Below are positions 33,415 through 41,985 of a stretch of DNA of 64,000 bases, in pieces. The DNA comes from an uncultured Chromatiaceae bacterium. Its GTDB lineage: Bacteria; Pseudomonadota; Gammaproteobacteria; Enterobacterales; Alteromonadaceae. The number at the start of each line of letters is the position of its first letter. Positions within the stretch are counted from its first letter, which is position 1. A program made the position numbers and the translations under genes. The stretch covers positions 29,145-93,144 of the forward strand of contig CALJUX010000004.1 of the NCBI GenBank assembly GCA_937978655.1, written 5' to 3'. The notes beneath the pieces are model-generated. The model was not told the DNA's origin. It worked only from the letters and a program-made list of their open reading frames with translations, and made no database searches.

Positions 33415-34908
33415 ATGAAATACAAAGACTTACGAGACTTCATCGCGCAACTGGAACAACGCGGCCTGTTGCATCGCATCAGCGCCGAAATCGATCCGGT
33501 GCTGGAAATGACCGAAATCGCTGACCGCACGCTGCGTGCCGGTGGCCCTGCCTTATTATTCGAAAATCCCAAAGGTTACGACATTCCGGTGCTGGCGAAT
33601 CTGTTTGGCACGCCCGAACGCGTCGCGCTGGGCATGGGCCAGACCGAAGTGTCGGCACTGCGAGAAGTCGGCAAATTACTGGCGTTTTTAAAAGAACCGG
33701 AGCCGCCAAAAGGCTTAAAAGATGCGTTCAGCAAACTGCCGATTTTTAAGCAGGTGCTGAATATGTCGCCCAAAGAAGTGCGCAAAGCGCCTTGTCAGCA
33801 AGTGGTAAAAAGCGGCGATGATGTCGATTTAACTAAATTGCCGGTGATGACCTGCTGGCCCGGCGACGCCGCGCCTTTGATCACCTGGGGTTTAACTGTC
33901 ACCCGCGGCCCGCACAAAGAGCGGCAGAACCTCGGCATTTACCGCCAGCAGGTGCTGGGTAAAAACAAAGTCATTATGCGCTGGTTGTCGCACCGCGGCG
34001 GCGCGCTGGATTTTCTCGAGTGGCAAAAAGCCCATCCGGGCCAGCGTTTTCCGGTCTCTGTCGCCTTAGGTGCTGACCCGGCGACTATTTTAGGTGCCGT
34101 GACGCCGGTGCCGGATTCCTTGTCTGAATATGCTTTTGCCGGTCTGCTGCGTGGCGACAACACCGAAGTGGTTAAATGCGTCAGCAACGATTTGCAGGTG
34201 CCGGCCAGCGCCGAGTTTGTGCTGGAAGGTTATCTGGAGCCGGGTGAAATGGCGCCGGAAGGCCCTTATGGCGACCACACCGGTTATTACAACGAAATTG
34301 ATTCGTTCCCGGTGTTTACCGTCACACATATCACCCACCGCGAACAACCGATTTATCACAGCACTTACACCGGCCGGCCACCGGATGAACCGGCGATTTT
34401 AGGTGTGGCGCTGAACGAAGTGTTTATTCCACTGCTGCAAAAGCAATTCCCGGAAATCGTCGATTTTTATCTGCCGCCGGAAGGTTGTTCTTATCGCCTC
34501 GCCGTGGTCACGATGAAAAAACAATATCCTGGCCACGCCAAACGCGTGATGATGGGGGTCTGGTCGTTTTTGCGTCAGTTTATGTACACCAAGTTTGTCA
34601 TCGTCTGTGATGATGACATCAACGCCCGTGACTGGCAGGATGTGATTTGGGCCATTACCACACGGATGGACCCGGCGCGCGACACTTTGCTCATAGAAAA
34701 CACGCCGATTGATTATCTGGACTTTGCTTCGCCGGTGTCAGGCCTTGGCTCTAAAATGGGTATGGACGCCACCAATAAATGGCCGGGCGAAACCACGCGT
34801 GAATGGGGCGAACCTATTGTGATGCGCGAAGATGTGAAACAAAAAGTCGATGAAATTTGGGATTCACTCGGCATTGTGCTGCCGGTGCAACCACGGGGCT
34901 TATACTGA
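33415..34908 (+). CDS. ubiD: 4-hydroxy-3-polyprenylbenzoate decarboxylase
   Basis: 497 residues, the length of E. coli UbiD. LRDFIAQLEQRGLLHRI at the start; the prenylated-FMN-binding core NLGIYRQQVLGKNKVIMRWLSHRGGALDF (positions ~175-205), and E-rich catalytic region MAPEGPYGDHTGYYNEID (~280) with the conserved Glu/Asp/Arg set, then YHSTYTGRPPDEPA. It decarboxylates the ubiquinone ring precursor using prenyl-FMN made by UbiX (not in the window). First gene of an operon; its stop overlaps the ferredoxin start by one base (TGATG). Confidence 0.97.
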   Translation: MKYKDLRDFIAQLEQRGLLHRISAEIDPVLEMTEIADRTLRAGGPALLFENPKGYDIPVLANLFGTPERVALGMGQTEVSALREVGKLLAFLKEPEPPKGLKDAFSKLPIFKQVLNMSPKEVRKAPCQQVVKSGDDVDLTKLPVMTCWPGDAAPLITWGLTVTRGPHKERQNLGIYRQQVLGKNKVIMRWLSHRGGALDFLEWQKAHPGQRFPVSVALGADPATILGAVTPVPDSLSEYAFAGLLRGDNTEVVKCVSNDLQVPASAEFVLEGYLEPGEMAPEGPYGDHTGYYNEIDSFPVFTVTHITHREQPIYHSTYTGRPPDEPAILGVALNEVFIPLLQKQFPEIVDFYLPPEGCSYRLAVVTMKKQYPGHAKRVMMGVWSFLRQFMYTKFVIVCDDDINARDWQDVIWAITTRMDPARDTLLIENTPIDYLDFASPVSGLGSKMGMDATNKWPGETTREWGEPIVMREDVKQKVDEIWDSLGIVLPVQPRGLY

Positions 34909-35210
34909 TGCCAGACAGCCCGATGACAGAGAACAGATTTTCAGTGCGGATTGAACCTGCCGGCATCACTTTTGCCGCAAGTTCAGCACAAACTCTGCTC
35001 GACGCTGCGCTAAGCGCCGGTATCGATTTTCCGTATCGCTGTCGTCAGGGGGTTTGTACTTCTTGTGTCTGTCGGTTAAAAAGTGGTGAAGTGCGCTATG
35101 ACGAGCCTTCACCGCTGAGCCCCACTGATATTGAACAAAAATTTGTATACGGCTGTCAGGCCTTTGCCGGCAGTGATTTGGTGCTGCACCATCCATTTAT
35201 CCGGCCCTGA
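34908..35210 (+). CDS. Plant-type [2Fe-2S] ferredoxin domain protein
   Basis: 100 residues from MPDSPMTENRF. Cluster ligands CRQGVCTSC (C-x4-C-x2-C) near residues 43-51 and the fourth Cys in YGCQAF near 81 complete a plant-type [2Fe-2S] site. It should carry single electrons in the cytoplasm. It sits directly between ubiD and the flavin reductase gene. In pseudomonads a fused ferredoxin-plus-FNR protein lies beside ubiD; here the same two parts are on separate genes, so this is probably the electron carrier partner of Fre. An internal ATG at 34923 is an alternative start. Confidence 0.9.
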   Translation: MPDSPMTENRFSVRIEPAGITFAASSAQTLLDAALSAGIDFPYRCRQGVCTSCVCRLKSGEVRYDEPSPLSPTDIEQKFVYGCQAFAGSDLVLHHPFIRP

Positions 35211-35231
35211 GCCAACAGAGACGAAACCGCG

Positions 35232-35954
35232 ATGTCAGAACAGTTTTCCCTCCACGCCAGCAATAAAGTGCTGGCTGATGTGGTCAGTATCGAAGCCTTA
35301 ACCGCCGGCGTGCGCCGGGTGCGGTTAAAACCGCAGGAACCGGTGCATTATCTGCCGGGCCAATACTTACAGATTTTTTTATCCGACAGCGATAAAAGAC
35401 CGTTTTCGATTGCCAGTGCGCCCGGTGATGAATTCATCGAACTGCAGATTGGCGGCAATGTCACAGACGCTTACGCCAGTCAGGCGTTAACCCATTTGCA
35501 GGACAATGCCGCAGTACTCGTCCAGGTCGGCCTCGGCGAAGCCTATTTGCGCCCGGACAGCGGTCGCCCGGTGTTGTTGTTGGCTGGCGGTACCGGTTTT
35601 TCTTATGTCTGCAGCATCGCAAAAGCTTTAGCGCAACAGCCCGATGGCCGTCCAGTGCAGCTGTATTGGGGCCTGCGCAATGAATCGGCGCTGTATTATC
35701 AGCAGGAACTGGCTGAGTTACAGGAGATGCGCCCTGGCCTTGAGCTTGTCACCGTATTGCAGGAGCCTGAACAGGACTGGACCGGTCGCACCGGCCTGGT
35801 GCATGAAGCGCTATTGGCAGATATTCCGTCGCTGGCCGGTTACGACATTTATATTGCCGGGCCTTTCCCGATGGTGAAAGCGGTGCGGGACGCTTTCCTC
35901 GCCGCCGGTGCTGAGCGCGGCCATATGTATGCCGACGCTTTTGCCTGGATTTAA
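35232..35954 (+). CDS. fre: NAD(P)H-flavin reductase
   Basis: 240 residues. FNR-type fold: YLPGQYLQIFL, DKRPFSIASAPGDEFIELQIGG (the RxFSxAS flavin site), LLLAGGTGFSYVCSIAKAL (NAD(P)H-binding GGTG), LYWGLRNESALYY, GRTGLVHEALL and YIAGPFPMVKAVRD, ending in DAFAWI. It resembles E. coli Fre, which is also next to ubiD. It reduces free flavins or passes electrons to a ferredoxin; the adjacent ferredoxin gene makes the second option attractive. The gene starts 21 bases after the ferredoxin stop. Confidence 0.93.
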   Translation: MSEQFSLHASNKVLADVVSIEALTAGVRRVRLKPQEPVHYLPGQYLQIFLSDSDKRPFSIASAPGDEFIELQIGGNVTDAYASQALTHLQDNAAVLVQVGLGEAYLRPDSGRPVLLLAGGTGFSYVCSIAKALAQQPDGRPVQLYWGLRNESALYYQQELAELQEMRPGLELVTVLQEPEQDWTGRTGLVHEALLADIPSLAGYDIYIAGPFPMVKAVRDAFLAAGAERGHMYADAFAWI

Positions 35955-35956
35955 CG

Positions 35957-36982
35957 ATGCGCTGGAAAGGACTCTGGTACTGGCCGGTCTGGCTGTTTGA
36001 ACTGCTGACAGGTGGCAAATCATTTAAAGACAATCCGCTGATTGGCAACAACTGGCTCAACCGCTTAGGCCTGCATGTTTTGCGATATCTGCTGGCACAT
36101 GCGGTTGCCCGCGTCCGTCGGGCGCAGCTGGCGCTGACAGTTCCTGCTACCTTGCGGGCACAATTTCGCCGCGACGGTTACCTGATCATTGAAAACTTCC
36201 TGCCACAGGACTTGTTCGTCCAACTTAAGGCCGACTGCTACCGTGGCAACGGTCAATGCCGCCAGCTGACACAGGCAGATACATTGACGCAGCGTTATCT
36301 GCTGGATGAAGCAACGGCACAAACAAAACCATCAACTCAGCTGTTCCTGCAGTTTCCACGGTTACGCGCCTTGCTGCGTTACACCGCCGCCAGCAACTTG
36401 CCAACCCTGAGTTACGCCCAGGTGATCCGCCATGGCGCACGTGCCGCCGGTGCGGATCCACAAAAAACGCTGCACAGCGATACCTTTCATCCAACGATGA
36501 AGGGTTGGTTATTCCTGCAGGATGTCGTGCCAGAAGATGGGCCTTTTACTTATGTGCCCGGTTCTCACCGGCTAAGCTGGCGCAGGTTGTGCTGGGAATA
36601 TCGCAAAAGCATCAGCATCCGACGTAAACCGGATGGTTTTTCGGAAAAAGGCTCACTACGGATCAGCTCTGCCGAACTGGAAATGTTGGGCTTACCCCAA
36701 CCCAAAGCGATGACAGTACCGGCAAATACGCTGGTATTGGCCGATACCCATGGTTTTCATGCACGCGGAGAAGCGCAGCCTGGTCGTAGCCGTCGCGAGA
36801 TTTGGTTTTACAACAGAACCAACCCGTTTTTACCTTGGGTGGTGCTTCAGTCGAACCGGCTAAACCGGTTAACCCATCAGACCTTGCACTGGCAATGGCG
36901 TCAGCGCGACATCCAGCAACAGCAAAGCGGGCGGCCAGCAGTCTGGCAACAGATCACTGATCAGCAGTTCGAATGTGACTAA
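35957..36982 (+). CDS. Phytanoyl-CoA dioxygenase family (PhyH) enzyme
   Basis: 341 residues. Residues 60-320 fit the Fe(II)/2-oxoglutarate dioxygenase family: FRRDGYLIIENFLP at the start of the domain, LHSDTFHPTMKGWLFLQDVVPEDGPFTYVPGSHRLS with the HxD metal pair near residue 173, and a distal THGFHARGE region with the third ligand and the Arg for 2-oxoglutarate. An N-terminal ~25 aromatic-rich residues (WYWPVWLFELLTGG) may associate with membrane. It hydroxylates an unknown substrate, perhaps a lipid or quinone-related compound given the ubiD neighbourhood (inference). It starts 2 bases after fre and overlaps the next gene by 8 bases. Confidence 0.85.
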   Translation: MRWKGLWYWPVWLFELLTGGKSFKDNPLIGNNWLNRLGLHVLRYLLAHAVARVRRAQLALTVPATLRAQFRRDGYLIIENFLPQDLFVQLKADCYRGNGQCRQLTQADTLTQRYLLDEATAQTKPSTQLFLQFPRLRALLRYTAASNLPTLSYAQVIRHGARAAGADPQKTLHSDTFHPTMKGWLFLQDVVPEDGPFTYVPGSHRLSWRRLCWEYRKSISIRRKPDGFSEKGSLRISSAELEMLGLPQPKAMTVPANTLVLADTHGFHARGEAQPGRSRREIWFYNRTNPFLPWVVLQSNRLNRLTHQTLHWQWRQRDIQQQQSGRPAVWQQITDQQFECD

Positions 36983-38246
36983 CGTCAGCCCGCCAGAACG
37001 CTGCACAAACTGGCAATTGCAACTCGCTTCAGCGATTTTGCTGCTCTGCTTGTTGGGCTGTGGCTCTGGTTGTGGACCAGTTAACCCACCAGCTGCTGCG
37101 CAAAAGGTCCAGACTCATCAGCATGTCTATATCTGGCAGCGCGTCTGGCGGCCGGCACATGCACAAGCCCTGCAGCAGAGCCAAGCAGATTTTTCCCAGC
37201 TGCGGGTGCTCAGCCTGCAATTTCACTTCAGTAGCAACGGGCCGCTCTGGTCTCACGCCGCGCCGGACTGGGCTTTGTTGGCGCTGGATCAACGCCCTGT
37301 TACGCTGGTGGTGCGACTGGACGGCCAGTTGTCGCAGCTGCCAGATGCTGCGGTGGTCTGGCAGCAATTGCAATCGCAAATCGAAGCAGCGCAGCAAGCC
37401 GGTGTCACAATTTCAGCCATCGAAATGGATTATGACGCCGCCCGCGCCGCCTTAGCGCCCTACCGCCAGTGGCTGCAAGCACTGCGTCAGCAAATGCCCG
37501 CGTCCTTGTCATTACAGATCACCGCCTTGCCGGATTGGCTCCAGTCAGAACATTATCCGGCGCTGTGTCAGGTGGCAGACCAGCTGACTCTGCAGCTGCA
37601 TTCGGTGCTATCACCCTCACAAGGTTTATTTGACAGCGGCAAAGCAAAACTCTGGGCCCAAAGCGCTGCAACGAAGACACCTTGCCCGCTATTTTTAGCG
37701 CTGCCGGCCTATCATTCGGCGCTCATCACGACCGCAGACGGCGGCCGCGTCGAAAGCGAAACTCTGCTGCCGATCGCCGGAGAGCGTCAGGCTTTGCTGA
37801 GTCGGCCAGAAGCGGTGGCGGATTTTTTAAGCTGGCTGCGAACTCAGTCCTTACCGCAGCTCAAAGGAATAGTCTGGTTTCGTCTGCCGTTACCAGATGA
37901 CCAGCGCAGCTGGCCGCTGCCGACCTTGCTGGCGCTGGCACGGGGTGAGGCGCTGGCTGCGAAGCTACACACCGAACTGCAGCCAGAGCAGGGCCGCTTT
38001 GATATCGTGCTTCGCAACAGCGGCAATCTCAGTGCGCAGCTGCCGGACAAACTCAGCTTTCGCGGTTTACAATGCTTAGGGGGTGATGCGCAGCACGGTT
38101 ATCAGTGGCAACAACAAGACAGCGACTGGTATTTGCAGCGCAAGCAAACCATGGCAGACACCACGGAAGTAGCGCCACAACAAGCGCAAACTATCGCCTG
38201 GCTGCGTTGTCAGCAATTACAGAGCATCAACCCCACAACGGATTAA
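36975..38246 (+). CDS. DUF3142 lipoprotein
   Basis: 423 residues starting with GTG at 36975. A hydrophobic segment (LASAILLLCLLGC) carries a lipobox-like LLGC, so it is probably a lipoprotein. The body matches DUF3142: VYIWQRVWRPAHAQALQQS, LRVLSLQFHF, PVTLVVRLDGQLSQL, ISAIEMDYDAARAALAPYRQWLQALR, SLQITALPDWL, LTLQLHSVLSPSQGLFD and FLALPAYHSALI. The EMDYD element with alternating strand/helix pattern resembles a TIM-barrel glycoside-hydrolase-like fold (inference). It overlaps phyH by 8 bases, and the CGPD-type protein follows after 10 bases; DUF3142 proteins usually have such a partner. Confidence 0.83.
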   Translation: MTNVSPPERCTNWQLQLASAILLLCLLGCGSGCGPVNPPAAAQKVQTHQHVYIWQRVWRPAHAQALQQSQADFSQLRVLSLQFHFSSNGPLWSHAAPDWALLALDQRPVTLVVRLDGQLSQLPDAAVVWQQLQSQIEAAQQAGVTISAIEMDYDAARAALAPYRQWLQALRQQMPASLSLQITALPDWLQSEHYPALCQVADQLTLQLHSVLSPSQGLFDSGKAKLWAQSAATKTPCPLFLALPAYHSALITTADGGRVESETLLPIAGERQALLSRPEAVADFLSWLRTQSLPQLKGIVWFRLPLPDDQRSWPLPTLLALARGEALAAKLHTELQPEQGRFDIVLRNSGNLSAQLPDKLSFRGLQCLGGDAQHGYQWQQQDSDWYLQRKQTMADTTEVAPQQAQTIAWLRCQQLQSINPTTD

Positions 38247-38256
38247 AAGGATTTTT

Positions 38257-40431
38257 ATGACGCATTTTCGTGTTTCGGCGCTGGCCTCTGTTGTACTGCT
38301 AAGCCTCAGCAGTGCCCCTGTGTATAGCTGCGGCCCGGATTTTCCGTTGCAGCTGTTGTCGGAACGCGGCACGCACCTGCAAAACCTGCCGGAACCAGAA
38401 TTCGCCGTGCTGGTGACGCAGCTTGCCAGCCTGCCAGCGTCCTGGCCTCAACCAGAAAAAACCTTCCAAAGCCAATATGACTATCAGGCCGACCGGCGGG
38501 TCAGCGCCACTGAACAGGCGGAGCAGCAGTTATTGCCTGCCGACGAGGCAAAACTTGTTGCAACCATGCGCCAGCAAACCGATGCCGCAGCTGCATTGCA
38601 GACTGGCAAAGATCTCAGCGAGGAACTGCGCTTCTACACCGCAGCTGCCGTCGTTTTCGCCAAAGACCCAAAAGCTGCCATCACTTTGTTTCAGCAAGTG
38701 CTGGCGTTACCAGCAGAAGCGCAACAACAACGTCGCAGCTGGGCGCTGTATAGCCTGGCCCGGCTGCAAGCAGAAACTGCCCCACAGCAGGCGATCCAGC
38801 TGTGGCAGCAACTACGCACTGAAGTGGCCGCCGGCCTCGCCGACCCGCTGCAACTGGCCGTTGCCAGTCTCGGTGAAGAAGCCCGCCTGTTGTTAGCGCA
38901 GCAGCAATGGCATGATGCCATCGGTTTGTATGCCACTCAGGCGCACTATGATGCCTCGGGCTATGCGTCTTTACTGCAACTGAGCCGCCAGCTGCTGGCT
39001 AAACCGGATGCCGAGCTGCAACCTCTATTGCAACAGCCCGCAGTCAGCCGCTTGCTGAGCATTTATCTGCTGACTCAGTTATCCGGGCTGCAATACAGCG
39101 CACCGCAGCAGCTGACCCGTTTACTGCAGCTGCTGCAACAAAGCCCGGAGATTCAGCTGGCTAATGCGCTGGAGCTGGCCGCGGTCAGTTATCAGCAAGG
39201 CCAATACGACAACGCCGCTATTTTGCTCAAACAAGCCGCCGACAGCCCGCTGAAATGGTGGCTCAGTGCCAAACTGGCGCTACGCAGCAACGATTTAACC
39301 GCAGCAGCCGCAGCTTACGCCAAAGCCAGCAAAGCCTTTCCAACCGCCTTGCCAGCACCGGCGAAAGCGCCTGAATATCAATACGATGAAGCCTTTAGCA
39401 GTCAAATCAGCCGCAAACAACTGCAGACCCAATGCCGGGTTGAAGCCGAAGCCGGCGTGTTAGCGCTGCAGCGTGGCGAGTATCTGCAGGCGATGCGGCT
39501 GTTATATCAGGCCGGCAGCGAATTCTGGCAGGACACGGCTTATATCGCCGAACGGGTGCTGACCACGGCCGAGCTGCAGCAGTTTGTCGATGCGGAAGTG
39601 CCGCAAGGACAACCCAAAGCTGAAAGCCAGTGGTCCTGGTTTGGTGACACTGAGCCCAATACCCTGTTGCGGCAGTTACTGGCGCGTCGTCTGCTGCGCG
39701 AAGGCCAGACCGACGCGGCACAACGTTATTTTGTTGAGCCTCAGCTGCAACAGCTGGCCAAACAATATCAGCAGCTCCAGCAACAGAGCGAAGCCGGTGT
39801 ACTGCAAAGTCAGCTGGAACGCCTCGGTCTTTATCTGCAGCTGGATTTTGGCCAGCTCGGGCGCGCCGACACACTGTTTCAGCTGGCAACCTTGACCCGC
39901 CGGCATGGCCTCGAATTGCTCGGTTATGAAGGGGCGCCGGATTATCAGGTGTTTTACGGCCAGTTTGAGTTTTATCCAAACGACACCCCAGCGCTATGGC
40001 CAACGCCGGCGGCAGAACAACAACGGCTGACGCAGACTGCGCCCAAGCCGGATAAACGCTTTCACTATCGCTATGTCGCAGCAGAACTCGCGGCGCAAAG
40101 CGCCGAATTATGGCCGCAAAACAGTCAGGCCTATGCTGCCAGTTTATGCGCCGCCAGCACCTGGCTGATTAACCGCGATCCGGCAATGGCGCAGCAATAT
40201 TACCGGCAATATTTGCAGCACGGCGCTTATGTGCCCTGGGGTGCCGATTTTGGTATTCGTTGCCCGGAGCCGGACGCAGTCAGCGCAGCCAACCGGCTGC
40301 AGACAAACTTTAAAGCCAGCCTGCCACCTAAGCGTGATTTGGCTCTGGGTGGCGGTACAGTGTTGTTGCTGGCAGGCGCCGGCTGGTGGGCGTTGCGGCG
40401 GCGCGCAGCGCAGCGGCTACGGTCAAATTGA
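38257..40431 (+). CDS. Large membrane-anchored helical-repeat protein, DUF3142 partner
   Basis: 724 residues. Signal peptide to about residue 24, followed at once by CGPDFPLQLLSERGTHLQNLPE, a motif I associate with DUF3142 partners. The rest is Ala/Gln/Leu-rich with TPR-like helical pairs (RSWALYSLARLQAE, GEEARLLLAQQQWHDAIGLYATQ, ALELAAVSYQQGQYDNAAILLKQA, LRSNDLTAAAAAYAKAS). A single C-terminal transmembrane helix (GTVLLLAGAGWWAL) and a basic tail anchor it with the repeats in the periplasm. Function unknown; possibly a scaffold. It overlaps no gene and is followed by fadM after 61 bases. Confidence 0.8.
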   Translation: MTHFRVSALASVVLLSLSSAPVYSCGPDFPLQLLSERGTHLQNLPEPEFAVLVTQLASLPASWPQPEKTFQSQYDYQADRRVSATEQAEQQLLPADEAKLVATMRQQTDAAAALQTGKDLSEELRFYTAAAVVFAKDPKAAITLFQQVLALPAEAQQQRRSWALYSLARLQAETAPQQAIQLWQQLRTEVAAGLADPLQLAVASLGEEARLLLAQQQWHDAIGLYATQAHYDASGYASLLQLSRQLLAKPDAELQPLLQQPAVSRLLSIYLLTQLSGLQYSAPQQLTRLLQLLQQSPEIQLANALELAAVSYQQGQYDNAAILLKQAADSPLKWWLSAKLALRSNDLTAAAAAYAKASKAFPTALPAPAKAPEYQYDEAFSSQISRKQLQTQCRVEAEAGVLALQRGEYLQAMRLLYQAGSEFWQDTAYIAERVLTTAELQQFVDAEVPQGQPKAESQWSWFGDTEPNTLLRQLLARRLLREGQTDAAQRYFVEPQLQQLAKQYQQLQQQSEAGVLQSQLERLGLYLQLDFGQLGRADTLFQLATLTRRHGLELLGYEGAPDYQVFYGQFEFYPNDTPALWPTPAAEQQRLTQTAPKPDKRFHYRYVAAELAAQSAELWPQNSQAYAASLCAASTWLINRDPAMAQQYYRQYLQHGAYVPWGADFGIRCPEPDAVSAANRLQTNFKASLPPKRDLALGGGTVLLLAGAGWWALRRRAAQRLRSN

Positions 40432-40492
40432 TTGCCGTTGCCCGGCATTTTCTGCACAATGCGCAAAAACAGGTCCAACCAGAGAGCGACAA

Positions 40493-40900
40493 ATGCCCCA
40501 TCTGACCCAAATTAAAGTCCGCGGATATCATTTAGATATTTATCAGCACGTGAACAACGCGCGTTATCTGGAGTTTCTGGAAGAAGCACGCTGGGCCTAT
40601 CTGGAAGATTGTGGCGATGTGGAGTATTTCACCAGCCAGCGTCTGGCCTGGGTCATCGTCAATATCAATATTAATTACCGCAATGCCGCGACCAACGGCC
40701 AAACCTTACAAATCGCCACGCAGTTTGCGAAAATCGGCGGCAAAAGCGCGGTGATCCATCAGGTTGTGACGGTCGCCGGCACTGACACTGTGGTGGCAGA
40801 CGCCGACATCACTTTTGTTTGCCTCGATCAGCGCAGTGGCAAAGCAGTGGCCATTGAAGGCGAATTGCTGGCGCGGCTGAGTAAACATTTAACCGACTAA
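40493..40900 (+). CDS. fadM: Acyl-CoA thioesterase of the FadM/YbgC type
   Basis: 135 residues, a single hot-dog fold. It starts TQIKVRGYHLDIYQHVNNARYLEFLEEARW, nearly the same as E. coli FadM (YbaW), with Asp in the YHLD catalytic position, and continues VIVNININYR, KSAVIHQVVTV and ADADITFVCLD. It cleaves long-chain or unsaturated acyl-CoA thioesters in the cytoplasm. The frame is open 88 codons upstream, inside the 3' end of the previous gene, but family length sets the start at 40493. Last gene of the ubiD run. Confidence 0.93.
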   Translation: MPHLTQIKVRGYHLDIYQHVNNARYLEFLEEARWAYLEDCGDVEYFTSQRLAWVIVNININYRNAATNGQTLQIATQFAKIGGKSAVIHQVVTVAGTDTVVADADITFVCLDQRSGKAVAIEGELLARLSKHLTD

Positions 40901-40933
40901 GCCACTTGCGCCAGGATACCGGCCGCTGCTTTC

Positions 40934-41878
40934 TCAGCGGGTTGGCAATAGTCCGGCGCGAAATTCATCTTTATAACGGCGTGACAGCGGCACTGTGACG
41001 CCGCTGCTTAAGCGAATATCGCCATCGCCACTGGGCTCATAACTCAGTTCCGCGACAAAAGCATGATTGACGGCAAAACTGCGGTGCACCCGGCTAAACC
41101 CCTGCTGGCCCAGTTGCTCGGTTAATTGCGCCAGCGTGCTGCGTAGCGGGTAAATCCGGCCACCGCTGTGCAGATTAACGTAGTTGCCGCAGGCTTCCAT
41201 ATATTCGATGCTGCTGACCGCCAATAAAAATTCTTTATCGAGTTTTTTCACCAGCAGATGCTGCAAGGGTTTAGCTGCGGGTTCTGCCTGCGCTTGTGCC
41301 ACTGCGTCAGGCACAGTACTGGCAGATTCAGCCGCCGCCAACACGGACGCCTCCCCCCGCACCCGTCGCCAGATCATGGCGCACAGCTGATACATCACCA
41401 ATAGGTTCAGATATCCCCAGACGTCTTTGCGGTATTCATACCAAAGTTCGCGCGCCAGCGGGCCAAAATCGTAGGGCTGCCCCACCCAGCCATACACCAG
41501 CTCCCGTTGCGCCACCATCAACGCCACATGCGCCAGACAAAACAGTAAAGACACGACAAAATGCCAGAGACATTGCTGCAGTGGTTGCGCAAAGCGCAGC
41601 GGCTGGCGGTCAAAACTTAAAAATAACAGCGGCGCCAGCAACACAGTACCGATGGCACTGCTGATCTCCCATAACCAGGGTTCCCACCAATCCAAAGTAT
41701 TCTGCGGGTCGCGGCTGTGCTCCAGCCAGACAGTGTTGGCCTCAATACTGTTATTCAACAAGATGAACCCGGCATACACCAGCCAGGCGTACAGCAATGG
41801 CCGCTGGCTGAAAGTCTCAATCCAGCCGTGCAGTTCGCGGTGCCGACTCATCCCTTCAACTGTTTTTGTCACAGCCAT
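40934..41878 (-). CDS. Membrane-bound LytTR transcriptional regulator
   Basis: 314 residues if ATG 41878 is used; a GTG at 41905 and an ATG at 41851 are alternatives. The N-terminal ~170 residues hold four hydrophobic helices (LYAWLVYAGFILLNN, ISSAIGTVLLAPLLFLSF, CLWHFVVSLLFCLAHVALMV, YLNLLVMYQLCAMIW). A linker follows, then a LytTR DNA-binding domain from about residue 215: SIEYMEACGNYVNLHSGGRIYPLRSTLAQL, FSRVHRSFAVNHAFV, GVTVPLSRRYKDEF. This architecture is a one-component membrane sensor. It is divergent from the acyltransferase gene 107 bases away, and regulation of that gene is likely. Confidence 0.9.
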   Translation of the reverse strand: MAVTKTVEGMSRHRELHGWIETFSQRPLLYAWLVYAGFILLNNSIEANTVWLEHSRDPQNTLDWWEPWLWEISSAIGTVLLAPLLFLSFDRQPLRFAQPLQQCLWHFVVSLLFCLAHVALMVAQRELVYGWVGQPYDFGPLARELWYEYRKDVWGYLNLLVMYQLCAMIWRRVRGEASVLAAAESASTVPDAVAQAQAEPAAKPLQHLLVKKLDKEFLLAVSSIEYMEACGNYVNLHSGGRIYPLRSTLAQLTEQLGQQGFSRVHRSFAVNHAFVAELSYEPSGDGDIRLSSGVTVPLSRRYKDEFRAGLLPTR

Positions 41879-41985
41879 CCACCTGTTATCCCTGAATTCC
41901 ACCACAAACCCATCGCCCGATGGCGTCTGCGTGCCGGTTCAGCTGCAATAGCGCTGACCATTGACCCAACCCATTGGATTTCAGC

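Noticed and set aside
39407..40003. 198-codon leftward open frame within the CGPD-type repeat protein
   Set aside because: Fully contained antisense to a gene with signal peptide and membrane anchor; Arg/Ala/Pro-rich shadow composition and no ribosome site.
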